From Confluentibacter sediminis (GTDB lineage: Bacteria > Bacteroidota > Bacteroidia > Flavobacteriales > Flavobacteriaceae), in assembly GCF_003258355.1 (NCBI RefSeq), contig NZ_QKPO01000005.1:186001-250000 (forward strand): a DNA stretch of 64,000 bases. The letters run 5' to 3'. The notes beneath the pieces were generated by a model. It worked only from the letters and a program-made list of their open reading frames with translations, ran no database searches and was not told the origin of the DNA. Position numbers and translations under genes: made by a program. Numbering within the stretch: position 1 is the first letter of the stretch; every line of letters starts with the position of its first letter. Below, in pieces: positions 37,789 to 46,587 of the stretch.

Positions 37789-38514
37789 ATGAATTCCAAA
37801 AAATTTTGTTTTATATCTTTTTGTTTTCTTCTTTTGTTTTGCTGTAATGAAGAACAAAAATTAGTATTTGTAGATTCTAATATTACAACCGAACATAACA
37901 CCCTTGTTGAAGTTATTATTCCTACAGCGACTGGAGATAACAATAGTATCGTAAGTTCTATAAATTCAGATATTACCAACGAAGTTATAAAAGCATTGCA
38001 TACAGGAGGTTCAGAAACAATCACATCCAAATCTATTGAAGAAAGTATCATTACTTTTAACGAAGAATTTACTGCTTTTAAGTTAGATTTTCCTGAAAGC
38101 CCTCAGCCTTGGGAAGCCCAAATCGATGGTGAAATTATGCATCAATCTCCTGAAATTATAAGCATGTCTATCACATCTTACATCAATACAGGTGGTGTAC
38201 AAGGAAGCTTAAATATTTCCTTTTTAAATTATGATACAAAAACAGGACAGCGCATTAAAAATATAGATTTATTTAAAAATATAGAAGGCTTTAAAGAAAT
38301 TGCTAAACAGTATTTTGAAAACACCCTTGAAAATAAAGACAATGCTTTTGATGTCAATGGCTTTGAATTACCTGAAAATATAGGATATATAGATGAAGGC
38401 GTCATATTACTATATAACGCCTATGAAATTGCACCTTACGCTTCAGATATTATTGAATTTACCATTCCCTTTGAAAAAGTAAATGCCTATTTAAATTTTG
38501 ATAGCGCGCAATAA
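37789..38514 (+). CDS. DUF4163/DUF3298-domain lipoprotein (RsiV-like)
   Basis: The 241-residue protein has a lipoprotein-type signal (FLLLFCC, Cys18 or Cys19), a DUF4163-like N-terminal region (about 40-130) and a DUF3298-like domain (about 135-235: SLNISFLNYDTKTGQRIKNIDLF and the C-terminal IIEFTIPFEKVNAYLN). This pair of domains is known from RsiV-type anti-sigma factors that bind lysozyme, and from many uncharacterised lipoproteins; here there is no transmembrane anti-sigma part. TACCTTTG (37762-37769) is a likely -7 box. Its last 24 bases overlap the convergent dinB-family gene. Confidence 0.75.
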   Translation: MNSKKFCFISFCFLLLFCCNEEQKLVFVDSNITTEHNTLVEVIIPTATGDNNSIVSSINSDITNEVIKALHTGGSETITSKSIEESIITFNEEFTAFKLDFPESPQPWEAQIDGEIMHQSPEIISMSITSYINTGGVQGSLNISFLNYDTKTGQRIKNIDLFKNIEGFKEIAKQYFENTLENKDNAFDVNGFELPENIGYIDEGVILLYNAYEIAPYASDIIEFTIPFEKVNAYLNFDSAQ

Positions 38515-38955
38515 AGACATAATGTAACCCATGTGCAAGCCCTCATGAAATAAATTAAACTGAAGGGCATCATTCACATTTTTAAGTGTATTTCCTGTAG
38601 TAACAACCGTATACTCATGATAATTTTGAAACACACCATTCGCATAATCTTCTTGTGTTTTTTGCACTGTAGGAAAGAGCAAAGCCTTAATTTCTTCAAC
38701 CTCTTTTTGTGATACTGGAGCTTCTGGTTTAGAACCTTTTTTATATTTTTCAACAAACTCATCACTTAACATAATAGGCAAACCAGATAATTTATACACT
38801 AGTATTTGTTGGGCTACTATAATGTGGGCAACATTCCAAATAATATTATTATTATACCCTTTTGGTATTTTATTTAAATCTTCCAATGAGTTGTTTTCTA
38901 ATACGCTATTAAAATATTTTCTGGTGTTCGGTAAAACTTCAAATATAAAATCCAT
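38491..38955 (-). CDS. DinB-family putative metal-dependent enzyme
   Basis: The 154-residue four-helix-bundle protein has the DinB/YfiT metal ligands: His in WNVAHIIVAQQ (about residue 44) and the pair in FHEGLHMGYI (about 137 and 141). The family holds a divalent metal and includes thiol-dependent transferases; the precise reaction is unknown. It overlaps the end of the preceding convergent gene by 24 bases, so its last eight codons are also coding on the other strand. Confidence 0.85.
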   Translation of the reverse strand: MDFIFEVLPNTRKYFNSVLENNSLEDLNKIPKGYNNNIIWNVAHIIVAQQILVYKLSGLPIMLSDEFVEKYKKGSKPEAPVSQKEVEEIKALLFPTVQKTQEDYANGVFQNYHEYTVVTTGNTLKNVNDALQFNLFHEGLHMGYIMSLLRAIKI

Positions 38956-39035
38956 GAATTTGTGTTTATTAATTTTCGATAAATATACTTTTTTATGAAA
39001 TCATTTCTTTTATATTGTGGTTAAATTTCCAAAAA

Positions 39036-39389
39036 ATGAAAAAGGTATATTATTTAAAAACTTGCAGTACGTGTGTTAGAATTTTAAAGGATTTGAATCT
39101 TCCTTCAGACTATATTTTACAAGATATTAAAACAGAACATATTACGGTTAAACAACTTGAAGAGATGAAAGAACTTGCCGGAAGCTATGAAGCACTTTTT
39201 AGCAAACGTTCAAAACTTTACAAAGAAATGGGTTTGAAAAACCAAGAATTAACCGAACGCGATTACAAACATTATATCTTAGAACACTATACATTTTTAA
39301 GCAGACCCGTTATAATAAGTGACGATGCTATTTTTATAGGTAATTCTAAAAGTGTCGTTGATGCTGCCAAAAAAAGCATTGGCAATTAA
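39036..39389 (+). CDS. ArsC/Spx-family thioredoxin-fold protein
   Basis: The 117-residue protein is read from ATG 39036 (MKKVYYLKTCSTC); the frame opens at 39015 but the added residues are not family-like. Cys10 and Cys13 form a CxxC, and the C-terminal blocks KRSKLYKEMGL and LEHYTFLSRPVII are typical of the ArsC/YffB/Spx fold. It may act as a thiol reductase or regulator; arsenate reduction is not implied since no ars genes are near. Its stop overlaps by 4 bases the end of the convergent Cys-rich gene of the feo cluster. Confidence 0.88.
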   Translation: MKKVYYLKTCSTCVRILKDLNLPSDYILQDIKTEHITVKQLEEMKELAGSYEALFSKRSKLYKEMGLKNQELTERDYKHYILEHYTFLSRPVIISDDAIFIGNSKSVVDAAKKSIGN

Positions 39390-39523
39390 TGGCAACCACA
39401 ACCATCATCACCTCCACAAGCTTTTTTAGATTTTGTTGTTTTCCAAAAAAACTTTTTGACGATGAAAGCAAGTGCCAAAACAATCGCTATAACAACTAAT
39501 ATGTTTTGTATGATAGTATTCAT
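39386..39523 (-). CDS. FeoB-associated Cys-rich membrane protein
   Basis: The 45-residue protein begins MNTIIQNILVVIAIVLALAF, has a single membrane helix (about 5-23), a basic stretch and the tail CGGDDGCGCH with three Cys and a His. This layout (one helix, then a short Cys-rich tail) matches the tiny proteins that accompany FeoB. The tail could carry ferrous iron towards or away from the FeoB channel; this is inference. It is third after feoA and feoB, 40 bases after feoB. Confidence 0.85.
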   Translation of the reverse strand: MNTIIQNILVVIAIVLALAFIVKKFFWKTTKSKKACGGDDGCGCH

Positions 39524-39563
39524 AGGAGTTTAATAGTTGGGTAATTATTTTAATTCCTTAAAA

Positions 39564-41663
39564 CTATTTTAAAAATTGAAATGCCAATAAGGCCACTACA
39601 TAAGCCAAACCACTCATAATAATTAATTGCAAAGCAGGCCATTTCCAGCTGTTTGTTTCACGTTTTACAACGGCTAATGTGCTCATACATTGCATCGCAA
39701 ATGCATAAAAAAGTAATAACGAGACCCCTGATGCAAATGTAAACAATGGTCCTCCAAGAATAGGATTAACCTCCCCTGCCATTCTGTTTTTTATGGTTTC
39801 TTCTTCGTCACTACCCACACTATAAATAGTTGCTAAAGTTCCCACAAAGACTTCTCTTGCTGCAAAACTACTAACTATGGCTATGCCAATTTTCCAATCG
39901 TAACCTAGCGGTCTTATTGCTGGTTCTATAGCACGTCCCGTTAAACCAATAAATGAATATTCCAGTTTTTGCGATGCAATCTTACTTTGCAATTCTGCTT
40001 CACTCAAATTTTGTGAAGCATATTCTTTTTTAACAATGGTTTCTGCATTTTTAAATTCTGAACCAGGACCATAAGAGGCCAAAACCCAAAGCAAAATAGA
40101 AATAGCCAAAATTATTTTTCCCGCTCCAAAAACAAATGATTTTGTTTTTTCAACAACCGTTAATGCCACATTTTTTAATAAAGGAAGCTTATAGTTAGGC
40201 ATCTCAACAACAAAAAAAGTTTTGTTTTTAATTTTTAATATTTTGTTTAAAATATAGGCCGAACTTATAGCGGTTACAAATCCCAACAAATACAACAACA
40301 TAAGTGTTAATGCTTGATAACCCAATCCGAAAATACGCCCTTCTGGAATGACCAAAGAAATAATAATTAAATACACGGGAAGCCTTGCCGAACATGTTGT
40401 AAAGGGTGTTACCAAAATGGTAATTAAACGTTCTTTCCAACTTTCAATATTTCTGGTCGCCATAATAGCAGGGATCGCACAGGCAGTTCCAGAAATAAGT
40501 GGCACCACACTTTTACCGCTTAAACCAAATCGTCGCATAATTCTATCCATTAAAAATACTACGCGACTCATATAGCCACTCTCTTCCAGCACAGAAATGA
40601 ATAAAAACAAAAATGCTATTTGTGGAATAAAAATAACAATACCCCCAAGACCTGGTATAATGCCTTCAGCCAATAAATTGGTGAAAGCACCTTTTGGCAT
40701 AGCATCTTTTGTCCATTCACTTAACGATGCAAAAACATTATCAATAAAATCCATTGGTACACTAGACCAATCGTAAATAGCTTGAAAAATAGCAAGTAAA
40801 ATGATAAAGAAAATCACATAACCCCAAACTTTATGTGTTAAAACCCTGTCTAATCTTGCTCTTAAATCTTTTGCTTGAGATATATCTATCGTTTGTCCGT
40901 TTTTAAGAACGTCATTTATAAACTGATATCTTTTGATAATCTCTTTTTGTTGTAAGCGTTTTAAATCGCCTTTACTTTTAGTTTTAAAATCAGCAACAGC
41001 ATCAATTTGTTTTCTATCTGTTTTTCCAAAATTAACATCTTGCGTAATAACTAGCCAAAGCTTATAAATTAATTGATTAGGAAATGCTTTTCGTAAATTA
41101 TCAAAGTAATCTTTATCTATTTCAGATGTATCTAAACAAGGTGTTATTGATATGTCTTTATAGTTGGTTATTAAATCTTTTAAATGATCAATCCCTTCAT
41201 TTTTTCTAGTACTAACTAAAGCGATTTTGGTTTGCAGGCGCTCCTCTAAATAATCAATGTCCAAAGAAATGCCTTTATAACGCATTCTATCCGCCATATT
41301 TATAACAAGAATGGTAGGTATCTCTAAATCTTTAATTTGGGTGAAGAGCAACAGATTTCGCTTTAAATTTTCAACATCGCTCACTACAACAGCAACATCA
41401 GGAAAATCTTTATCATTCTTGTTAAGCAATAACTCAATAACCACATTTTCATCAAGCGAAGAGGCATTCAAGCTATACGTTCCTGGTAAATCAATAATAT
41501 GGGCTTTAACACCACGAGGTAATTTACAAACGCCTTGCTTCTTCTCAACTGTAATCCCTGGGTAATTACCCACCTTTTGGTTTAAACCTGTTAACGCATT
41601 AAAAGCAGATGTTTTCCCTGTATTTGGGTTACCTATTAAGGCAACATTTATTTGCTTACTCAT
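39564..41663 (-). CDS. feoB: Ferrous iron transporter FeoB
   Basis: The 699-residue inner-membrane protein has an N-terminal G domain (about 1-165): GNPNTGKTSAFNALTG (G1, 11-26), NYPGITVE (G2), DLPGTYSL (G3) and INMAD (G4). A helical spacer (about 170-265) and a membrane part with the two Gate repeats follow; SGTACAIPAIMATR and the segments around IISLVIPEG and SFAAREVFVG are recognisable. It moves Fe(II) into the cytoplasm, driven or gated by nucleotide hydrolysis. It overlaps feoA by 4 bases. Confidence 0.97.
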   Translation of the reverse strand: MSKQINVALIGNPNTGKTSAFNALTGLNQKVGNYPGITVEKKQGVCKLPRGVKAHIIDLPGTYSLNASSLDENVVIELLLNKNDKDFPDVAVVVSDVENLKRNLLLFTQIKDLEIPTILVINMADRMRYKGISLDIDYLEERLQTKIALVSTRKNEGIDHLKDLITNYKDISITPCLDTSEIDKDYFDNLRKAFPNQLIYKLWLVITQDVNFGKTDRKQIDAVADFKTKSKGDLKRLQQKEIIKRYQFINDVLKNGQTIDISQAKDLRARLDRVLTHKVWGYVIFFIILLAIFQAIYDWSSVPMDFIDNVFASLSEWTKDAMPKGAFTNLLAEGIIPGLGGIVIFIPQIAFLFLFISVLEESGYMSRVVFLMDRIMRRFGLSGKSVVPLISGTACAIPAIMATRNIESWKERLITILVTPFTTCSARLPVYLIIISLVIPEGRIFGLGYQALTLMLLYLLGFVTAISSAYILNKILKIKNKTFFVVEMPNYKLPLLKNVALTVVEKTKSFVFGAGKIILAISILLWVLASYGPGSEFKNAETIVKKEYASQNLSEAELQSKIASQKLEYSFIGLTGRAIEPAIRPLGYDWKIGIAIVSSFAAREVFVGTLATIYSVGSDEEETIKNRMAGEVNPILGGPLFTFASGVSLLLFYAFAMQCMSTLAVVKRETNSWKWPALQLIIMSGLAYVVALLAFQFLK

Positions 41664-41893
41664 ATATCAATTTTTTCAATTAGTACATGAATAGCTGTTT
41701 CTTTTCTAATAGCTAAATGGGTTCCATTAATGTTTAAATACATAGGATCTTGGAATGGTGCCAACTGAACAAGCTCGACATAATTACCCGGCAAACAACC
41801 CATTTCAAGAAGTTTTAAAGGTATATGAATTGAAGAAACATCAGTAATTATGGCTCTTTCTCCCCTTTTAAGATGTGCTAATGTAATTTGCAA
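41660..41893 (-). CDS. feoA: Ferrous iron transport accessory protein FeoA
   Basis: The 77-residue SH3-like protein has the FeoA pattern: LKRGERAIITDV at the start, LLEMGCLPGNYVELVQLAPFQDPMYLNINGTHLAIRKE in the core. FeoA binds the cytoplasmic part of FeoB and is needed for Fe(II) uptake. It overlaps feoB in ATGA and is first in the operon; a -7 box precedes it. No clear Fur box could be recognised by eye. Confidence 0.95.
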   Translation of the reverse strand: MQITLAHLKRGERAIITDVSSIHIPLKLLEMGCLPGNYVELVQLAPFQDPMYLNINGTHLAIRKETAIHVLIEKIDI

Positions 41894-41919
41894 GCTTATT
41901 TAGATTGATTTTAAAGAAG

Positions 41920-41927
41920 CAAAAGTA
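41920..41927 (-). promoter_or_regulatory. feo operon promoter, -7 element
   Basis: On the minus strand TACTTTTG matches TAnnTTTG; the -33 site has TTT. The leader to feoA is about 20-25 bases. Confidence 0.55.
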
Positions 41928-41965
41928 AAGTAAATTTTTAGGGTAAAAAAATTGTATGACAAAAA

Positions 41966-42640
41966 CTATTTTTGATATTCTTTTTTTAAGATTTTAATAT
42001 CATTTAACAAGCGGTCTATATCATCTGTTTTGGTGCCGTCATAAAAGCCTCTTATTTGCTTTTTTTTATCGATTAGCATAAAATTTTCGGTGTGAATCAT
42101 ATCAAAGGGTCCACCATCTCCATAACCTTTTACAGCTAAATAGCTTTTTCTAGCCAATTCATAAATTTGTTTTTTATCGCCTGTCACCAAATTCCATTTG
42201 GAATCGTTAACACCTTTTTCTAAAGCATAACGTTTTAATTGAGCCACATCATCTATTTCTGGAGTAACTGAGTGAGACAATAACATCACCTCATCATCAT
42301 CCATAATTTCTTTTTGAACATCTGCCATATTGCTCGTCATTATTGGGCAAATAGTTTGACAGGTAGTAAAAAAGAAATCGGCCACATAAATTTTATCTTT
42401 ATAATCATCTTGAGTAACCACTTTACCATTTTGGTTAATAAGCGAAAAATCTGCTATTTTATGATATTTTCTTTGATCTTGAATGGTACTATCAACCAAT
42501 TCAGCATTCACCATGGATGGTTGGTAAACCTGCAAGGGTTTATCAACGTTCAGTTTGCTATAGATGATTGTAACGATAACCATAGAAACAACACCAAAAA
42601 CAATAGCAAAAATTTTATAATCTTTAAAAAATGATAGCAT
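41966..42640 (-). CDS. Sco1/SenC-family copper-binding thioredoxin-fold protein
   Basis: The 224-residue protein has an N-terminal membrane anchor (about 9-29) and a thioredoxin-fold domain facing the periplasm. The copper ligands are present: Cys94 and Cys98 in TCQTICP and His183 in MIHTENF. Sco proteins deliver copper to, or keep reduced, the CuA site of cytochrome oxidase. No oxidase gene is near. It lies 72 bases upstream of feoA on the same strand; the feo promoter between them suggests separate transcription. Confidence 0.93.
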   Translation of the reverse strand: MLSFFKDYKIFAIVFGVVSMVIVTIIYSKLNVDKPLQVYQPSMVNAELVDSTIQDQRKYHKIADFSLINQNGKVVTQDDYKDKIYVADFFFTTCQTICPIMTSNMADVQKEIMDDDEVMLLSHSVTPEIDDVAQLKRYALEKGVNDSKWNLVTGDKKQIYELARKSYLAVKGYGDGGPFDMIHTENFMLIDKKKQIRGFYDGTKTDDIDRLLNDIKILKKEYQK

Positions 42641-42771
42641 TAAAACAGATAAACATTAAATTAATACAAAAATACAATGAAATTGAGAGATGAACTATGA
42701 TATAAAGGCTTAAATTCTTGTTAAAACAAAGCACTATCAATAATTAGCTTTTTAAAGTTGGTTTAAAAGAT

Positions 42772-42779
42772 TACTTTTG
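42772..42779 (+). promoter_or_regulatory. rseP promoter, -7 element
   Basis: TACTTTTG fits TAnnTTTG and is followed by TGCGG; the -33 site reads TTT. The leader is about 25-30 bases. Confidence 0.5.
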
Positions 42780-42810
42780 TGCGGATTATAAAAAATCGGA
42801 TTACAGATAT

Positions 42811-44151
42811 ATGGAGTTTGTTATTAAAATATCTCAATTTTTATTGAGTCTTTCATTACTGATCATTTTACATGAATTAGGTCATTTCATCCCTGCAAAG
42901 GCATTTAAAACGCGTGTTGAAAAATTTTACTTATTCTTTGATGTGAAATTTTCATTGTTTAAAAAGAAAATTGGCGATACTGTTTATGGTATTGGCTGGT
43001 TACCTTTAGGCGGCTATGTTAAAATATCGGGAATGATAGATGAAAGTATGGATACCGAGCAAATGGCATTACCGCCACAACCTTGGGAATTTCGTTCTAA
43101 ACCAGCTTGGCAACGTTTAATTATTATGTTGGGTGGTGTTACGGTTAATTTTATTTTGGCATATTTTATATACGTTTTTATGGCTTTTGGGTATGGAGAT
43201 GAAGATATTTCAGCTGCGAGTATAAAAGATGGCTATTGGGTTGAAAACCCTTTACTTATAAATTTAGGGTTTAAAACTGGAGACAACGTTATTGCTATTG
43301 ACGATAAAAAAATTGTTAATGAATCTGATATAAAATCCAATTTTATAGGTGCCAAATCAGTAACCATTGAAAGAGATGGCGTTCAAAAGACAATTGATTT
43401 GCCTCAAGACTTTTTAGGGCAATTTTCCGACGGTAAAAATCATAGTTTGTTTGAACTAAGAATTCCTTTTATGGTTGGTGAAGTTGTAGATAGTTCGAAA
43501 AACAAAAATGTTGATTTAAAACAAAAAGATATTATAACAGCTATTAATGGTAATGAAATAAAATATTTCGATCAATTTTCCTCAGTTTTAAGCACTTTAA
43601 AAGGACAAACTATTACTGCAACTGTTTTGCGTGGCAATGAAACTCTGTCCAGACAATTGCAAGTAAATAGTAATGGTAAATTAGAAATTTTTCCTGCTAA
43701 CAGTCCAAGACGATTTAGCGAACTGGGATATTTTGATGTCATTAAAAAAGAATATTCGTTTAGTGAAAGTTTTGGTATAGGCTATGACAAGCTTACTGGA
43801 CAAATAAGTTCTTATTTCGGACAATTAAAACTTATTTTTAGCCCAAGTACTGGTGCTTATAAAGGTGTTGGTGGTTTTAAAGCTATTTTTGATATTTTTC
43901 CTGACACATGGAGCTGGCAAGCCTTTTGGTCTATCACAGCCTTTTTATCCATTATGTTAGGTGTTTTAAATTTATTACCTATTCCAGCTTTAGATGGTGG
44001 CCATGTGATGTTTTTATTATATGAAATGGTTTCGGGCAGAAAGCCTGGCGACAAGTTTATGGAATATGCGCAAATGGTTGGTTTCTTTATACTTATAGCC
44101 TTAGTGCTTTTTGCGAACGGAAATGATATTTTTAAAGCTATTTTTAATTAA
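42811..44151 (+). CDS. rseP: RIP metalloprotease RseP (site-2 protease)
   Basis: The 446-residue membrane protease has the zinc motif HELGH (His21, Glu22, His25) in the first helix, two PDZ-like regions (about 115-200 and 205-285) and the third zinc ligand Asp395 in LPIPALDGGH. It cleaves transmembrane segments of anti-sigma factors and leftover signal peptides in the inner membrane. In this phylum it may release ECF sigmas held by FecR-type proteins, such as the one at 21.8 kb; that link is inference. The gene stands alone with its own -7 box, and a tRNA gene follows. Confidence 0.96.
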   Translation: MEFVIKISQFLLSLSLLIILHELGHFIPAKAFKTRVEKFYLFFDVKFSLFKKKIGDTVYGIGWLPLGGYVKISGMIDESMDTEQMALPPQPWEFRSKPAWQRLIIMLGGVTVNFILAYFIYVFMAFGYGDEDISAASIKDGYWVENPLLINLGFKTGDNVIAIDDKKIVNESDIKSNFIGAKSVTIERDGVQKTIDLPQDFLGQFSDGKNHSLFELRIPFMVGEVVDSSKNKNVDLKQKDIITAINGNEIKYFDQFSSVLSTLKGQTITATVLRGNETLSRQLQVNSNGKLEIFPANSPRRFSELGYFDVIKKEYSFSESFGIGYDKLTGQISSYFGQLKLIFSPSTGAYKGVGGFKAIFDIFPDTWSWQAFWSITAFLSIMLGVLNLLPIPALDGGHVMFLLYEMVSGRKPGDKFMEYAQMVGFFILIALVLFANGNDIFKAIFN

Positions 44152-44170
44152 ATATTTTTTAAATTTTATA

Positions 44171-44200
44171 TTGCAAAGTATAAAATAATATATATATTTG
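44171..44200 (+). promoter_or_regulatory. tRNA-Asn promoter, full consensus
   Basis: TTG (44171-44173), exactly 19 bases, TATATTTG (44193-44200): a perfect match to the Bacteroidota primary-sigma promoter, 26 bases before the mature tRNA. Confidence 0.85.
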
Positions 44201-44226
44201 CGCTCGCAAAAGCGAAAAAGTAACAC

Positions 44227-44300
44227 TCCTCCTTAGCTCAGTTGGTTAGAGCATTTGACTGTTAATCAAAGGGTCCTTGGTTCGAGCCCAAGAGGGGGAG
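44227..44300 (+). tRNA. tRNA-Asn (anticodon GTT)
   Basis: A complete cloverleaf can be folded: acceptor TCCTCCT with AGGGGGA (one T-G pair), D stem GCTC/GAGC, anticodon stem TTTGA/TCAAA with loop CTGTTAA, T arm CTTGG-TTCGAGC-CCAAG, discriminator G. CCA is not encoded. The anticodon GTT gives asparagine. Confidence 0.97.
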
Positions 44301-44309
44301 CTTAACAAG

Positions 44310-44343
44310 AAAAAGACTTTACAGAAATGTAAGGTCTTTTTTG
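44310..44343 (+). terminator. tRNA-Asn terminator
   Basis: AAAGACTTTACA and TGTAAGGTCTTT pair around a GAAA tetraloop, with a T run following. The apex TTTACAGAAATGTA recurs in the hairpin at 48077-48110. Confidence 0.88.
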
Positions 44344-44446
44344 GTTTTAAGCATCGAGATCAACTAAATTTATATTCAATAATAAACAAGTCTTTCATTA
44401 AACCTTTATACTAAATTAGTATCTAAAGAATATAATCATTAACATT

Positions 44447-45979
44447 ATGCAAACTCCTGCTCTTCAAAAAAATAAGATATTTTTTATATTATTCTTTTCC
44501 ATCATTATAATCACATTAACAAGTTGGAAACTTCCAACAAAGAATAAAGAAAAAAATACATCAGTTTACACATCCCAATTTGAGAACGTTTTGGGAACTT
44601 CTTTCGAAATGAAAGTAAAAACGACTTCTAGCAAACAAGCTTTATTGGCTGAAAAAATAGCGTTAGATGAAATCACCCGACTTTCTAACATATTAAGTGC
44701 CTATAATACCGAAAGTGAATTTAGCGTATGGATGCGTACCCAAAATAAACCCATTAAAGTATCTAAAGAATTAATAGACGTTTTAAGTTTATTTGATATG
44801 TGGAAATATAAAACTAATGGTGCTATAAATCCTGCTTTTGAAATTATAAGCCAATTATGGGAACATGCTGAAAACACACAAATATTGCCATCTAATACTG
44901 ATTTACAAAATGCTATAAATACAGCATCTCAAGCGCATTGGAAAATTGATTTTAAAAACAATACGGTGACGCATTTAACTAATACGCCATTAATGCTAAA
45001 TACTTTTGTGAAAAGTTATATTATGGATCAAGCTACCCAAAAGGTTATGGAGCATACAGAAGCTGAAAATGTAGTGATGAATATAGGTGGTGATATTTTA
45101 GTGTTAGGCAATCAGAATGAAACTATAGAAATCACCAATCCCAAAGCAAATGCTATTAATGATGATGCTCTAGACTTTGTGAAAATCCAAAATAAATTTA
45201 TCGCAACCAGCGGAAATTATAGACGAGGAAACCATATTGGGAACCAATGGTATTCCCACATTATTGATCCAAGAACTGGCATGCCAGCAGATAACATCAT
45301 ATCAGCTACTGTGATAGCCGATAATGCCACAGACGCCGGTGCTATGGCAACTGCTTTTAATATCATGACAATTAAAGAAAGTGCTTTGTTAGCAAAACAA
45401 TTTCCAAACGTCGCTTATTTGCTTATTGATAAAAATGGAAATCGAATTGAAAGCGATAATTGGACATCTTTTCAAATAGAAAAAGAACCATCTATTGCTG
45501 AAAATAGTTTAGCAAGTAACGATGAATGGGATCCTAAATACGAACTGGCAGTAAATCTTGAATTGGCAAAATTTGAAGGGCCTTACAGAAGACCTTTTGT
45601 GGCTATTTGGATTGAAGATGAAGATAAAAACCCCATTAGAACATTAACGGTTTGGTATAATAAACCGCGTTGGATACGTGATTTGAAAGCTTGGTACCGA
45701 GCTAACTATTCTACTTTTAATGTAGAATCCCAAACCATCAATTCGGTCTCAAGCGCTACCAGACCTGCTGGCCATTATACTATTAAATGGGATGGAAAAA
45801 ATGATGCTGGTGCTTATGTAAAAAAGGGGGATTACATCATAAATATTGAAGTTGTTAGAGAACATGGCACTTATCAATTAATTACTCAAGAAATTAAGGC
45901 AAACAATAAAGCCTTTAAAATTGAACTCCCTTCAAACCCAGAAGTAGCTTCAGCTTCTTTGAAAATTAAAAAGAAATAA
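44447..45979 (+). CDS. FAD:protein FMN transferase (ApbE) fused to a DUF2271 domain
   Basis: The 510-residue protein has an N-terminal signal anchor (about 10-27). The ApbE domain (about 40-345) shows VLGTSFEMKV at its start, the MNIGGDILVLG segment, YSHIIDPRTGMPA, and TDAGAMATAFNIM with the metal-binding acidic residue. A DUF2271 domain follows (about 360-505: VAIWIEDEDKNPIRTLTVWYNKPRW and a C-terminal IEVVREHGTYQLITQEI). ApbE attaches FMN to Thr or Ser of exported redox proteins. In DUF2271 the block SSATRPAGHYTIKWDG (435-450) resembles an FMN-attachment motif and may be a substrate in cis. The PepSY-type gene follows directly. Confidence 0.9.
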   Translation: MQTPALQKNKIFFILFFSIIIITLTSWKLPTKNKEKNTSVYTSQFENVLGTSFEMKVKTTSSKQALLAEKIALDEITRLSNILSAYNTESEFSVWMRTQNKPIKVSKELIDVLSLFDMWKYKTNGAINPAFEIISQLWEHAENTQILPSNTDLQNAINTASQAHWKIDFKNNTVTHLTNTPLMLNTFVKSYIMDQATQKVMEHTEAENVVMNIGGDILVLGNQNETIEITNPKANAINDDALDFVKIQNKFIATSGNYRRGNHIGNQWYSHIIDPRTGMPADNIISATVIADNATDAGAMATAFNIMTIKESALLAKQFPNVAYLLIDKNGNRIESDNWTSFQIEKEPSIAENSLASNDEWDPKYELAVNLELAKFEGPYRRPFVAIWIEDEDKNPIRTLTVWYNKPRWIRDLKAWYRANYSTFNVESQTINSVSSATRPAGHYTIKWDGKNDAGAYVKKGDYIINIEVVREHGTYQLITQEIKANNKAFKIELPSNPEVASASLKIKKK

Positions 45980-45980
45980 A

Positions 45981-46571
45981 ATGACCAAGAAATTTGTTGC
46001 TAAATATTCTAGGTGGCTGCATATTTATCTTTCCATGATTAGCTTTGTAATTGTGCTTTTTTTTTCAATTACAGGTCTTACATTAAATCATGCCGATTAT
46101 TTCCAAAATAATACTTCCATTACTCAAAACGAAGGGAAAATTGATAGCAATTGGATAAGCGCAACCGATACTTTAAAAATTAAAAAGTTAGAGATTGTTG
46201 AGTTTTTTAGAAACAAGTATAAAGTAAAAGGTTCGGTTACTGATTTCAGAATATATGACAGTGAAATTAGTTTAACGTTCAAAGCCCCAGGCTATGCCTC
46301 AGATATATTTATAAATCGTGAGGATGCTAGCTTTTCTTTAACGCAGACCAATCAAGGGTTAATGGGCTTTTTTAATGATCTTCATAAAGGTAGGGACACT
46401 GGTAAAGCATGGCTCTGGACAATTGATGTTTCAGCTATTTTAATGACTATTATTTCACTAACGGGCCTCATTCTTTTATTGTTTATCAAGAAAAAGAGAA
46501 CGGCAGGTGTTGCACTACTTTTTGCAGGACTAATTCTAATTTATATTATCTACCATTTCTGGGGCCAATAG
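45981..46571 (+). CDS. PepSY-associated transmembrane protein
   Basis: The 196-residue protein has three hydrophobic helices (about 17-34, 143-168 and 173-193) and a periplasmic loop between the first two. The start KYSRWLHIYLSMISFVIVLFFSITGLTLNH, with His in and after the first helix, and LHKGRDTGKAWLWTIDVSAILMTIISLTGL before the second are hallmarks of PepSY-TM proteins, where the His residues can bind haem. It starts one base after the ApbE-DUF2271 gene. Together they look like an extracytoplasmic electron-transfer module. Confidence 0.85.
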   Translation: MTKKFVAKYSRWLHIYLSMISFVIVLFFSITGLTLNHADYFQNNTSITQNEGKIDSNWISATDTLKIKKLEIVEFFRNKYKVKGSVTDFRIYDSEISLTFKAPGYASDIFINREDASFSLTQTNQGLMGFFNDLHKGRDTGKAWLWTIDVSAILMTIISLTGLILLLFIKKKRTAGVALLFAGLILIYIIYHFWGQ

Positions 46572-46587
46572 GATATTCATCCATACA

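Noticed and set aside
39036-39389. Arsenate reductase of an arsenic-resistance cluster
   Set aside because: The fold fits ArsC/Spx, but no arsR, arsB or acr3 is nearby, so only the fold family is assigned.
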